From: Chionis minor
Lineage: Eukaryota > Chordata > Aves > Charadriiformes > Chionididae
Direction of reading: 5' to 3'
Assembly (NCBI GenBank): GCA_013398295.1
Contig: VZSF01000652.1
Span: 41,673-105,672, forward strand
DNA length: 64,000 bases
In this document: piece by piece, positions 46,793-61,882 of the stretch
Layout: each line of letters starts with the position of its first letter
How positions within the stretch are numbered: the first letter of the stretch is position 1
The notes under the pieces: generated by a model
What the model was told of the DNA's origin: nothing
The model's database searches: none
The model's input: only the letters and a program-made list of their open reading frames with translations
Program-made: the position numbers and the translations under genes

Positions 46793-48148
46793 AAAGGGCA
46801 CAAAATTATATATGAAGCGGGCGTACTATCCCGTGTGGATCCTACAAGCGTACCCCAGTTTGAAAAGCAAATGGGCGACTTTGTGGAGGAGAACACTAAT
46901 GATGGGCAACTGTCAATATACGGAATGTGATGATACCATGCCTGGTTCGGAAAGTCCTTCGGGCGTAGATCACGGGAGGTCTGTGGGAGTGTTTTGGGGA
47001 AAGCCGCTGTCAGAGACAAGAAAACTGGACAAGGATGATCTCTGCTTGATTCGCTGCGGTCGCTTTTTTGTTCTTAGTTCAGGTATACCTGAACGATACC
47101 TGCCTAACCACAGCAAGGAGCAGGCGGGGAACTCCCAGAGATTTGCAAACTAACCCCTCCATAAAAATGCTGGTTTTCAAGGCCGTGTATTATAGGCAGG
47201 ACATTGAGGCATAAGGAGGCTAAGTGCAGTGATTACATTTGTTAAGTATGGGTCCTTTCTGTTGGCCGGACCCACTTGATTGCTATTCATACAATGGAAT
47301 AATTTTTGGGTGGCGCTGAGCTTATCGGTTTCCGTTTTAAAAACGATTAGGGCTTGAGTCACCCTCACTCTCAGCAGTACTTACTTCCTGTGTTTGAAGG
47401 TGCTCCCGAAGGCAAACCGACTTCTTCCTTGGACCCGGATCTCACATTTCAACATATCTTTCCGAAGCATCATCTATCTTTTCTGAAGTCTGCTGTATTT
47501 CAGCATTTTGCAGGTTGTGGTCTTTCCATCTAATTTGTGCTCAGGAACAGGCACAGTGGGGAAGAGGGGAGATAAAACACCTCCCAGCTTTCATGTTTGT
47601 GTCTTCCTCCATGTAGAAAGGTAAATGTCTCATACTTTGTTTAGTTCTGAGCTCTGGCCATCAGTGTTTTGCCATTAATTACCACAGAGGACAGCTACCC
47701 GGGTCTTTGAGGACTTTCCCCTTCTATCTTCTTCATGATGCAGCTCCTGATTTTGGTTTTTTGTGGTTTTTTTTAATACTCAAAAGCCTTTCTGTCATTT
47801 TAACTCTGATAAATGAACGCGCTCCTGAACCTCTGTATGAATTCCTTCTTGGAGGCAGAAGAATTTTCCATCTGGACGCTGATCATCGCGCTAATCATTC
47901 CCAAGCACACAAATCCTGCGGAACTCATCATTTTGCCATCCCCTCTTCAACAGTGGTTTAATCAGAAGTTTTTCTTTGGCAAAATACACAGGTTGATGGT
48001 CCTTCCCCTCACCCAGGGGGATCATCAACAGCAGCACTCCTCCTGCTAAAGGAGCAGCAGGTCACCCAGTCCCCAAAAGAACTTTCTTCGCTGTACCTTG
48101 ATTTAGTCCTCCCCTTCCCACAGCCGGAGAACCTTTGCGACGTTCCCA

Positions 48149-48160
48149 CCTGACGTCAGG
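48149..48160. promoter_or_regulatory. CRE-core palindrome
   Basis: CCTGACGTCAGG, a perfect 12-base palindrome with the TGACGTCA core. It lies 1.4 kb before the CRE cluster of the CpG island and just before a CR1 copy. Confidence 0.4.
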
Positions 48161-48201
48161 CTCCAGCCTGATGCGGAGCGTGCTTTGCAGTGGGAAGTAT
48201 T

Positions 48202-49352
48202 ATTTTGGCGGACAAGGGAAGAACAACTGACATCATCTACCTGGACTTGTGCAAAGTGTTTCACGCTGTCCTGCACCCCATCCTTGTCTCTGGATTGGAG
48301 ACACGTGGGTTTGATGGATGAACCGCTTGATAGATAAGGAATTGGCTGGATGGCCGCTCTCAAAGAGTTGCGGTTAACGGCTCAATGTCCAAGTGGCGAC
48401 CAGTGACAAGTGGTGTTCCTCAGGGGTCGGTACTGGGACTGGTGCTATTTGACATCTTTGTAGGTGACATGGATGTTGGGACCCTCAGCAAGTTTGCCAA
48501 CGACACCAAGCTGTGTGGAGTGGTCGACATGCTGCAGGGGAGGGATGCCATCCAGAGGTACCTGGACAGGCTGGAAAGGTTGGCCTGTGTGAACCTCATG
48601 AAGTTCAACAAAGCCAAGTGCAAGGCCTTACACGTGGATCGGGGCAATCCCAGGCACAGATCCAGGCTGGACGGAGAATGGCTGGAGAGCAGCCCTGAGG
48701 AGAGGGACTGGGGGTGTTGGTGGGGGAGAAGCTCACCAGGAGCCGGCACCGTGCGCTGGCAGCCCAGAACCCCCCCTGCCCCTGGGCTGCATCCCCCCAG
48801 CAGGGGGGGCAGCAGGGCTGGGGGGGGATTCTGCCCCTCTGCTCCGCTCGGGGCAGAATTCCACCCAGAATACTGGGTCCTGCTCTGGAGCCTCAGCACA
48901 GCAGAGACATGGACCTGCTGGAGCGGGGCCAGAGGAAGCCATGGAGATGATCAGAGGGTTGGAGCCCCTCTGCTGGGAGGACAGGCTGGGAGAGCTGGGA
49001 GGGTTCGCCGGGAGAAGGCTCCGGGGAGACCTTCCAGCCCCTGGCAGTGTCGGAAAGGGCCTCCAGGAAAGCTGGGCAGGGACTCGGCATCAGGGAGTGG
49101 GGCCACAGGATGAGGGGTTATGGCTTCAAACTGGAAGAGGGGAGATTTAGATGAGATATTGGGAAGAGATTCCTGCCTGGTGAACCCCTGGCCGGGGTTG
49201 CCCAGGGAAGCTGTGGCTGCCCCATCCCTGGAGGTTCAAGGCCAGGTTGGACGGGGCTTGGAGCAACCTGGTCTGGTGGGAGGGGTCCCTGGCCAGGGCA
49301 GGGGGGTGGCACTGGGTGATCCTGAAGGTCCCTTCCCACCCAAACCATTCGG
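48202..49352 (+). mobile_element. CR1 LINE copy, 1.15 kb, degenerate ORF2
   Basis: Starts in the reverse transcriptase domain (IYLDLCKVFHAVLHPIL), continues with [20 protein letters not shown], then FANDTK where the catalytic box should read FADD. Frameshifts follow near 48715. It ends in a CR1 tail without the final octamer repeats, directly against the CpG island. The Asp-to-Asn change and frameshifts mark an old, inactive copy. Confidence 0.92.
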
Positions 49353-49578
49353 CGACGTCTGCGAAGGGGCCACCATGGTTCCCCTCACCCCTGTGCCGCC
49401 GCACGCCCCCAGTTTCCCTCGGCCACCCTGCCGGCAGCCAGCGCCATGGCGTCACACCCCGGCCCCGGGACCCTCCTCTCCCCGCGCCTCCCGGGCGGCC
49501 CCTCGGTGCCACCGCGGCCCAGCAGCCCCCACCCTGTGGGCCCAGCGCCCGCCTCGACCCCCGCCTCCTGCCGGGGCA

Positions 49579-49667
49579 TGACGTCACGCCTGGGCGACGT
49601 CGCTCTGACGTCACATCGCTCCCCTTTTCCCCCCACACTCCCCCAAAATCTCCTCCCCGTGACGTCT
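49579..49667. promoter_or_regulatory. Cluster of CRE motifs
   Basis: Two perfect TGACGTCA palindromes (49579-49586, 49606-49613), one CGACGTCG between them (about 49594-49601) and TGACGTCT (49660-49667) within 90 bases. CREB/ATF binding is the known reader of this motif; binding here is not shown. Confidence 0.55.
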
Positions 49668-49810
49668 GGCCGCGGCCCCGCCTCCCCCCACCGCCCCGGG
49701 GCCTCCGGGAACGCGGCGCCGGTCGAGCGGCACCGGAACCGGCGGCGGCAGCTCGGCGGGGCGCGGGGGTGAGCGCGGGGCCGCCCCGCTCCGCGGCCGT
49801 CACCGATTGA

Positions 49811-49918
49811 ATGGGATGGGATGGGATGGCATCGCATGGGATGGGATGGCATGGCATGGGATGGGATAGGATGGGATGGGATGGGATGGCATGGCATGGG
49901 ATGGCATGGGATGGGATC
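49811..49918 (+). repeat. ATGGG/ATGGC pentanucleotide microsatellite
   Basis: About 21 pentamer units of GGGAT with GGCAT variants, all G-runs on the + strand. Four adjacent GGG runs occur, so a G-quadruplex is possible. Every unit holds an ATG followed by G. It sits just after the candidate donor at 49769. Confidence 0.93.
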
Positions 49919-49923
49919 CGGCT

Positions 49924-50186
49924 GTAACGGCCGCTCGCCGGAGGGGCGGCGGGCGGCGCTTCCCGCCCGGCGTCGCCTCAGCGCCGGGAGGGAGCCGGGC
50001 TCAGCCCCGTCCCCACCTGCCTCCGGCGCCGCCATCGCCGGGCCTCGGGCTGCGCTGTGCGGCCGGGGGGAGCGGCGCGTCGGTCTGCAAACCCGCTCCT
50101 CCGGCCAGCCCCTTCTGGGCCCTTTTCCTCCTCCCCCCCCTCTGGGCCCTTTTCCTCTTCAGGCCCCTTCCTGGCCCTTTTTTCCT
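49924..50186 (+). repeat. Direct copy 1 of a 263-bp sequence beside an N
   Basis: Identical by eye to 50188-50450, and separated from it only by a single N at 50187. It spans the GC-rich 3' part of the CpG island and the first minisatellite units. It is best read as the same locus assembled twice. Confidence 0.9.
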
Positions 50187-50187
50187 N
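50187..50187. other. Assembly gap (1 N)
   Basis: Single N placed exactly between two identical 263-bp copies. Confidence 0.95.
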
Positions 50188-50450
50188 GTAACGGCCGCTC
50201 GCCGGAGGGGCGGCGGGCGGCGCTTCCCGCCCGGCGTCGCCTCAGCGCCGGGAGGGAGCCGGGCTCAGCCCCGTCCCCACCTGCCTCCGGCGCCGCCATC
50301 GCCGGGCCTCGGGCTGCGCTGTGCGGCCGGGGGGAGCGGCGCGTCGGTCTGCAAACCCGCTCCTCCGGCCAGCCCCTTCTGGGCCCTTTTCCTCCTCCCC
50401 CCCCTCTGGGCCCTTTTCCTCTTCAGGCCCCTTCCTGGCCCTTTTTTCCT
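50188..50450 (+). repeat. Direct copy 2 of the 263-bp sequence
   Basis: Second member of the pair around the N at 50187. It leads directly into the rest of the minisatellite. Confidence 0.9.
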
Positions 50451-50850
50451 TTTACAAGCCCCTTCCTGGCCCTTTTTTCCTCTTGCAAAAGCCATTTCGG
50501 CCATTTTCCTTTTACAAGCCCCTTCTTGGCCCTTTTCCTCTACAAGCCCCTTTTTGGCCCTTTTCAGGCCCCTTCTTGGCCCTTTTTTCCTTTTACAAGC
50601 CCCTTCTTGGCCCCTTTCCTCTACAAGCCCCTTCTTGGCCCTTTTCAGGCCCCTTTTTGGCCCTTTTTTCCTTTTAAAAGCCCCTTCTTGGCCCTTTTTT
50701 TCTCTTGCAAGCCCCTTCTTGGCCCTTTTTTCCTTTTACAAGCCCCTTGGCCCTTTTCCTCTACAAGCCCCTTTTTGGCCCTTTTCAGGCCCCTTCTTGG
50801 CCCTTTTTTCCCTCTCGCAGGCCCCTTCTTGGCCCCTTTTCTTTCTTACC
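50385..50850 (+). repeat. Pyrimidine-rich minisatellite
   Basis: Tandem units of about 20-32 bases built on GCCCCTTCTTGGCCCTTTT with spacers such as TCCTTTTACAA, CCTCTACAA and CAG. C and T make up most of the + strand, so triplex-type structures are possible. The frames are open across it only because the repeat lacks stops; no protein is implied. Confidence 0.92.
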
Positions 50851-51010
50851 AGAGACCTGGCTTGCGCTTACAGGTTTTCTTCGTGCACCGAACTCACACC
50901 AGCCTCTTTGCTTCGTCTGGGGAGGCGCGGTGTAAAGTAGACCTTTCCTTACCGGCTCCAAACGCGTCATGCTGTTCGGTAGCTGCTGTAATCTGACTTT
51001 TTTTTTTTTT
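50746..51010 (+). repeat. Direct copy 1 of a 265-bp sequence beside the 57-N gap
   Basis: Matches 51068-51332 at a constant offset of 322 bases, from CTTGGCCCTTTTCCTCTACA to a T-run. It ends at the gap. Confidence 0.9.
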
Positions 51011-51067
51011 NNNNNNNNNNNNNNNNNNNNNNNNNNNNNNNNNNNNNNNNNNNNNNNNNNNNNNNNN
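51011..51067. other. Assembly gap (57 N)
   Basis: Run of N inside a T-run, flanked by two identical 265-bp copies. Confidence 0.98.
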
Positions 51068-51332
51068 CTTGGCCCTTTTCCTCTACAAGCCCCTTTTTGG
51101 CCCTTTTCAGGCCCCTTCTTGGCCCTTTTTTCCCTCTCGCAGGCCCCTTCTTGGCCCCTTTTCTTTCTTACCAGAGACCTGGCTTGCGCTTACAGGTTTT
51201 CTTCGTGCACCGAACTCACACCAGCCTCTTTGCTTCGTCTGGGGAGGCGCGGTGTAAAGTAGACCTTTCCTTACCGGCTCCAAACGCGTCATGCTGTTCG
51301 GTAGCTGCTGTAATCTGACTTTTTTTTTTTTT
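51068..51332 (+). repeat. Direct copy 2 of the 265-bp sequence
   Basis: Second member of the pair around the 57-N gap. After it, unique sequence resumes in the T-run and CCTCTGGTTGTGTTTCAG. Confidence 0.9.
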
Positions 51333-51353
51333 TTTCCTCTGGTTGTGTTTCAG

Positions 51354-51473
51354 GCTGACGTCGTTCCTTGGCGGGCTCTGCGAGGGGTTACGGCAGTGTC
51401 CCGCGGTCGTGCGTCACCTCTGAAAAACGAGCCGCGGAGGTTGTGCGTGCGTGTCAAGGTTATTTTAACTGAG
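51354..51473 (+). other. Possible non-coding exon (5' UTR of TDH or other transcript)
   Basis: A strong acceptor (T-run, then GGTTGTGTTTCAG, AG at 51352-51353) opens a CpG-containing segment. Possible donors are AAG|GTTATT at 51459 or GAG|GTTAGC at 51474. Both donors are weak. This is a splice-signal guess without homology support. Confidence 0.25.
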
Positions 51474-51479
51474 GTTAGC

Positions 51480-52799
51480 CAACAGCTGCCTGCCAGAGAG
51501 AACAGCACAAGCCTGGCCACCCCTCTGCCCTGCCCCGGCACATCCACCATGCCAGGGGACACAGGGAGGGACTCGGGGTCCCCTTACCCCACTTCGGGGC
51601 TCTGTGAACCAGAGGAAATCCCAACAGGGGATGTGTGATGGCTTTGGTCTTTTCCAGCTATCCGGGCTGCATTAGGTGTTGGTTGAGCTGGGAGTATCCC
51701 CTAGTTATTGCAGCTTGAGCGCTCCCAAATGTGGTGATCCGATGGACTTTCCAGTTGGCAGCACTTGGGCACCAGGAAGTAAGGCTTTCCCATGGGACCG
51801 GCAAGGTGGCATGTGCTTTGTCTTCTGGATGCCCAAGGCAGGCAGTATCTTTCCACTCGAGTTCTCCATGATACAGTTGGAAAAAAGGAGAGGGTCTTTC
51901 CAATGCATAAGCCTTTCTTTGGGTCTGAAGCAGAAACTGTTGTGTTTTTGGAGACAAATGCGAGTTGAGAATGATAGCTTGGAGTTTAGAGTGTTGGTGT
52001 GGACCATATTCCCAAGGCTGTTGGCTGTTTTGGAAGTACTAGTGGCTGGGAATCTGTGGGATCCTGTGCTCTAGGGAGTAGCTTAATTTTCTTTGGAAGA
52101 AGCAGGTTTTGGACTTCTTTGGTAAGCTTTGTGGAGGAACATCCCAAGGCATCTCCGCAGTGGTGCAGCCCCCAGAAATGTTGTTGGGACATTTGGGGTT
52201 TGGCTCTGACCTCTCTCTCTCTCTCCTTCCTCTTCCCCATTTTCTTTCAAGCTTACTGTTGTGGGATTTTCCAGACCAAACCCATGAGTTTCTTATCTTT
52301 CTTATCACTGCGACGTACTATTAATAACTAATACATAAGAAACTTCTAGGTTCTATAAACATGTTTTTGTCTTTTATGTGAGCAACAGGTGCTTGCTGCT
52401 TATATAACACTTTGGAAATCTTGCGGCGGCAGCTGGCACTTAATTTGCTAAATGTCATTTTATGAACCTCTTTTCTTCCCTCCCCCCCGCCTCCCCCCGC
52501 CTTTTCCCTCTCCCCGTGCTTTAATCTTCTTACAAAACTCAGAAATTTCCTGCTATCCAAGGGAGATTATTGCTTTACATTTGAACATGTGTTTGCTTTA
52601 TACTAATCCTTTGCAATGCGAGCAATTAGTTTAAAACCTGTCCTTTCGAGATGACCCTCGGTTGTGCGGTTGTTAGTAAAAGGAGCCGGTGGCATAGCTT
52701 TGGAGTCCTCTGCCTATCACAAAGTTACAGACATTTCAATATCAAACAAATGTGAACAAAGTGATATCCCTGGCTGCTGCTGCTCTCATGCGCACGCTC
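51480..52799. other. Spacer between CpG island and TDH
   Basis: No exon or known repeat recognised; a CT-rich stretch lies at 52211-52245 and 52480-52520. Confidence 0.55.
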
Positions 52800-52826
52800 T
52801 TTTTTTTTTTCTTTTTTTTTTTTNNN

Positions 52827-52855
<29 letters not shown>
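52800..52855 (+). repeat. Poly-T tract with 3-N gap
   Basis: Over 50 bases of T with one C and NNN at 52824-52826. The true length is unknown. Confidence 0.95.
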
Positions 52856-52858
<3 letters not shown>

Positions 52859-52892
52859 GTGTGGGACAACTCCTACTTTCTGTCAGGTTTTG

Positions 52893-52969
52893 ATTGGCTT
52901 TCGGAAGAGGCAGTGTCCTATAAATTGCCATCCCGCGCTGCTTCTGGTCTATCACCAGCTGAGGGACAG
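52893..52969 (+). promoter_or_regulatory. Candidate CCAAT/TATA promoter with short first exon
   Basis: An inverted CCAAT box (ATTGG, 52893-52897) lies 26 bases before TATAAAT (52919-52925). A start near 52945-52952 would give a very short exon ending at a near-perfect donor, GACAG|GTGAGT (GT at 52970-52971). The order and spacing fit a TATA promoter with a non-coding first exon for TDH. No homology supports it. Confidence 0.35.
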
Positions 52970-53630
52970 GTGAGTACAGAAGAGGGGAAAAATTCCAGCC
53001 GTGTGTTTGCGTAATCCTTGAAATTTGCGTTGGTTGTTAATTTAAATGAGTGGGGTGGGGGAAATAACTTTTATATTTCGGGATAAAACTTCCTCATTTT
53101 ACTTGATCTAGAAAACAAAAGAACTAGTTTCTAATACCAGTTGGGGTCGAGAAGTTAAACCAGTAACCAAGAAACTAGTCAGAATGTAATATGGGGGGCG
53201 GGAGGGGTTGAAAGTATATATATTTTTTTTCTTCCCTCTCTCTCCAGTTCCTAATGGAACAGAACCGTTCCTCCATCATCTTTAAGTTTAAGATTTTCCT
53301 ACAGCAGTTAAATGAATACTCGTGTTCAGAGCTGTTAATAACTCCTGGAAGTTACTTAAAATGTGAAAGTTTGATCTAGCAAAATGGGCTATTCTGTCTA
53401 AGCTGCTTTTGCGAGTTAATCACTGTGTTGGGGCTGCCTTTATCTCATGGTTGGTTTGGAGAAGTGTTTTTAATGGGTGCTGTTAATTTCCTTATATAAT
53501 CCGTGCACTTGCTGGCAACTTCTAGAATTTAATAGCTAGTTACATCGTTTCCCCCCACCTCCCTCCTCTTCATGTTTGAAACGGAAATAAATGCATGTCA
53601 TTGGTGGTATTTTTGCATGCAGCTGCGCTG

Positions 53631-53768
53631 ATTGGTGAGCCAGGGGTTTTTCAGTGCTTGGTATAAAATGAGTTTACTGTTCTTTTGAGTCAGCCTAGAC
53701 TTGCAAGTAAATTCTCAGTTTAAGGCTCTGCGGTTTCACTCCAGGCGCGTTCGGAGAAACCAGTTTGG
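53631..53768 (+). promoter_or_regulatory. Second candidate CCAAT/TATA promoter
   Basis: ATTGG at 53600-53604 and 53631-53635, then TATAAAA at 53662-53668. A start near 53692 could lead to a donor at TTTG|GTAGGT (about 53768). The octamer-like TTTTGCAT and ATGCAT motifs lie just before. It is weaker than the candidate at 52893, because the donor fits less well. Confidence 0.25.
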
Positions 53769-54228
53769 TAGGTGGGAAACCAATCTGATCTTGGCATGGC
53801 ATTTTTTAGTAGCAACTAACTTTAGTTTGTACTTTGTTTATAGAGCTCAAAATGCCTTTTCAGGTACTTTGAGGGGAAATTTTCTGCTACAGAGACCAGT
53901 GAGTCTCTCTTGTAGTGCTGTAAGAGTTTGTTATCCCATTCTGAAACAAGAAGGGATTATCATGGCTCTTTAAAGGGCTAATGCTGCCCTTTAACAATCT
54001 TAGTTTAACTTAGTTAACTAGTTTCCTAGGGAGAAACATATCTTATGAGATGGAATTGTCTGGATATGTCTGCCTGCTGCCTTCTTCCCCTGCACACCTA
54101 GCTACTTTTGTACCTATTGGCTAATTTCAAGGAAGCTTGACAGGGACTGAGTCTCAAAAATAGCAAGACCACGACTGTTTTGCGAAGGTGGGCTTGGAGG
54201 GGGAATCTCATTAGTGCCTCAGCTGAGC

Positions 54229-54680
54229 ATCGGAGAATGGTTGTGGCTGGAGGGGACCTCTGGAGGTCATCTGGTCCGACCCCCTGCTCAAGCAGGGCCA
54301 CCCAGAGCCAGTTGCCCAGGACCGTGCCCAGATGGCTTTGGAAAATCTCCAAGGATGGAGACTCCACAACCGCCCTGGGCAACCTGTGCCACTGCTCGGT
54401 CACCCTCACAGTAAAAAAAAAAATAAAATGTCCTGGTGTTCAGAGGGAACCCCCTGTGTTTTAGAGCGTGTCCGTGGCCTCTGGTCCTGGGCACTACTGA
54501 AAAGAGCCTGGCTCTGCCTTCTTTGCACCCTCCCTTCAAAGTATTTGTATATATGTTTGTATATCTGTTGATGATATCCCCCCAGAGCCTTCCCTTCTCC
54601 AGGCTCAGCGCTAGCGCTCTCAGGCTTTCCTCTTAGGAAAGGTGCTACAGTCCCTTTGTCATCTTCGTGGCCCGTCAGCA
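54229..54680 (-). mobile_element. CR1 LINE fragment, old
   Basis: Begins CATCGGAGAATGGTTGTGGC, with GGACCTCTGGAGGTCATCTG and, on the minus strand, the remnant coding [19 protein letters not shown]. Both ends have decayed and the octamer tail is gone. Confidence 0.88.
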
Positions 54681-55835
54681 ATATAAGCTGGATCGTGCTG
54701 ATCAACACTAGAGAATCAAGGTAGACAGATGTCATAACCTCCTCGACAGTGATTAGTTACCTCTTAGGTGGGGTCCTCAGGAAATGGGGCTTCTTCACTT
54801 TCAGTGCTGAAGGAATAGCTTCATAGTTCTGGCGGTGGAGTTAGGTGTGTATATACAAGGTGAATAGCTTGTTTGCTCTAGTTCTGTAGGTGGAATTAGG
54901 GTTGGTGTATAATGAGGAATTGCAAGAGGCTTGTGCAAAGCTTAGAGGAGATAGAGCAATTGCTTCTGTAGCAGCGTGACAGGAGAGATACAGCTTTAAT
55001 AGATCAAGCTTATCATCAGGGAGACTGATCCCTCTAATGGGTTTGTGGCTGTGAGGTGCAGCAGAGGCTTGGCTAATTCATCAGGATGCTAATGGACCAT
55101 GCTTCTCAAGGCGATAAACAAGCGAGCAGGCAAGTCTAAGGGGGAAGGAGAAGGAAAGATGCATCTCAGAATAAGGCCCTTTGATCAGTTTAAACAGGCT
55201 TTTTAAAAATGCACTTTTTTTGGGGGGTGGATCTTACTAAGCATGGAATAGGTAGTTTAGCGAGTCTTCTGTATTTAAACAGCAGGACTCCCTAAAGCAT
55301 CAGAAAATTCGCAGCCCTGTTCGTTGCTGTAGGTGAAAGGAACGCCCACGTTAATTACTTGTTTGCTTTTCTGTGCATACTAGAATTGGTAGTGCTGGAA
55401 TTCAGCTGCAGCAATTAGCTGACGTAAGTTCTTGTTGCAGCCTTCCTTCTCCCCGAGTCTCCTTTTTATAATATATGCCACAAGAACACATAGGAGAAAG
55501 AAATTGACAGGGTAATCTCAAGCAAGCTAGTTTTAAATATTTTTTTTCGTCTGTTGCTTTGGAAAAGAGAGTTAAAAGTTCTTTGAAGGGGAAAAAGGGA
55601 TAACTTAAGTGACCGGACCTTAAGAATTGTGTTTGAAAGAAGTGAACTGGGACCTCAGAGAAGACCAGTTCTGGATGCAGGTGTGATTTATTTGGGGTAC
55701 TTTGTTCTCCACTTCTTTCCCCCAATATGAAAGATGTTCAGAGAAGGAAAACCAAGCTTGCATGTAGCTCAGGGTAACTTCAGGATATTTTTGCAATGTG
55801 CTATTATGAGCAAGCCATGTCTTTTTTTTTTGTTT

Positions 55836-55851
55836 GTGTGTGTGTGTGTGA
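55836..55851 (+). repeat. TG microsatellite
   Basis: Seven to eight TG units after a T-run. Confidence 0.85.
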
Positions 55852-56403
55852 AGTAGTTAGGACATTTTAATGAGTCCTGGGTAAATACTGCTTCTCCTTT
55901 GTTCGCTTCCTGGGTGCTGTCCATCATGGGAATTAAGTTTGAGCAAAGCAGCGCTCTTTAAAGAGATTTACTGCTGCCTCTATTGGCTTAGCTGGGTCTT
56001 GCTGATGCAATACTAAGAAGGGTTGCTTATTCATAGCAGTCTGTAAAACTTCTGCTCAGCCGTACCTCCAGTGAAGCCGGGTAATCATAGCAGCAGAACT
56101 TGTTGGGTTCTGTATTTGTTGTCTTTTGTGCTTGAAATCACGGTTTCTAGTGACTGTTTTAAAAAGGCTTAAACTTGAAGTAGTTTCTCACTGGCCGTTG
56201 TACTGGACTCTGTGCTGGGGAGGTGGATGTTTCCTTGAGCTGGCTCTGCTGAATACTTTACCTCTATTCGTGTTACTTCAGAGGCTGCTTCTAGCAGACG
56301 TGGCTCTCAGTTGGCACGTCAGCTAGGACTTGGTTTGCATAAAACTTCTCTGAAACCCTTCAGAGTTTTTTTCAAAGGGAGTGTTTAAAATTTTTAATAG
56401 GGC

Positions 56404-56421
56404 TGAGTCATTTGTTGACTC
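56404..56421. promoter_or_regulatory. AP-1/bZIP-like inverted half sites before TDH exon 1
   Basis: TGAGTCA (56404-56410) faces TGACTC (56416-56421), a perfect GAGTCA / TGACTC inverted pair with 5 bases between. It sits about 20 bases before the acceptor. Function is not shown. Confidence 0.3.
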
Positions 56422-56461
56422 CTCTTTTCTCTTGTTCTCGCAGCGTATTTAAAGGAGGAAG

Positions 56462-61882
<5,421 letters not shown>

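Larger units (their letters stand above)
46242..48200. other. Intergenic spacer
   Basis: About 2 kb. It contains a 10-bp perfect inverted repeat at 46764-46792 and a 12-bp palindrome with a CRE core at 48149-48160. No exon is supported. Confidence 0.55.
49353..50110 (+). promoter_or_regulatory. CpG island, candidate TDH promoter region
   Basis: GC-rich, CpG-dense sequence of about 750 bp, unlike everything around it. It carries TGACGTCA at 49579-49586 and 49606-49613, TGACGTCT at 49660-49667, and GC-box-like stretches. A strong splice donor (GGG|GTGAGC, GT at 49769-49770) follows, which suggests a non-coding first exon ending at 49768. The nearest + strand gene downstream is TDH, 6.7 kb away. 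Promoter use for TDH is inference; a minus-strand or non-coding transcript is equally possible. Confidence 0.6.
52972..56443 (+). other. Probable TDH 5' intron
   Basis: The segment before the first TDH coding exon. It holds one old CR1 copy (54229-54680), a TG run near 55836-55850 and the second TATA candidate. No coding exon is seen. Confidence 0.5.

Noticed and set aside
48385..49113. 242-codon + strand frame as a gene
   Set aside because: It is CR1 ORF2 with a mutated catalytic box and frameshifts.
49385..50035. Minus-strand open frame beginning MAAPEAGGDGAEPG
   Set aside because: Looks like a GC-rich first exon, but the frame runs through the ATGGG repeat and has no recognised domain or clear partner exon.
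50385..50850. CRISPR-like array
   Set aside because: The repeats are degenerate, have no unique spacers, and occur in a vertebrate genome; it is a minisatellite.
49821..50996. Long + strand open frame with repeated FLALFSFYKPLLGPF-type residues
   Set aside because: It is the translation of the microsatellite and minisatellite, crosses an assembly N, and resembles no protein. The open frame follows from repeat composition.
52664..53014. 116-codon frame across the poly-T and N tract
   Set aside because: Phenylalanine run from poly-T and an N gap; the downstream part is better explained as a promoter with splice donor.
26197..56400. SLC35G5-like gene between MTMR9 and TDH, as in human
   Set aside because: No frame encodes a multi-membrane transporter. 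The human gene is a primate retrocopy, so absence is expected.
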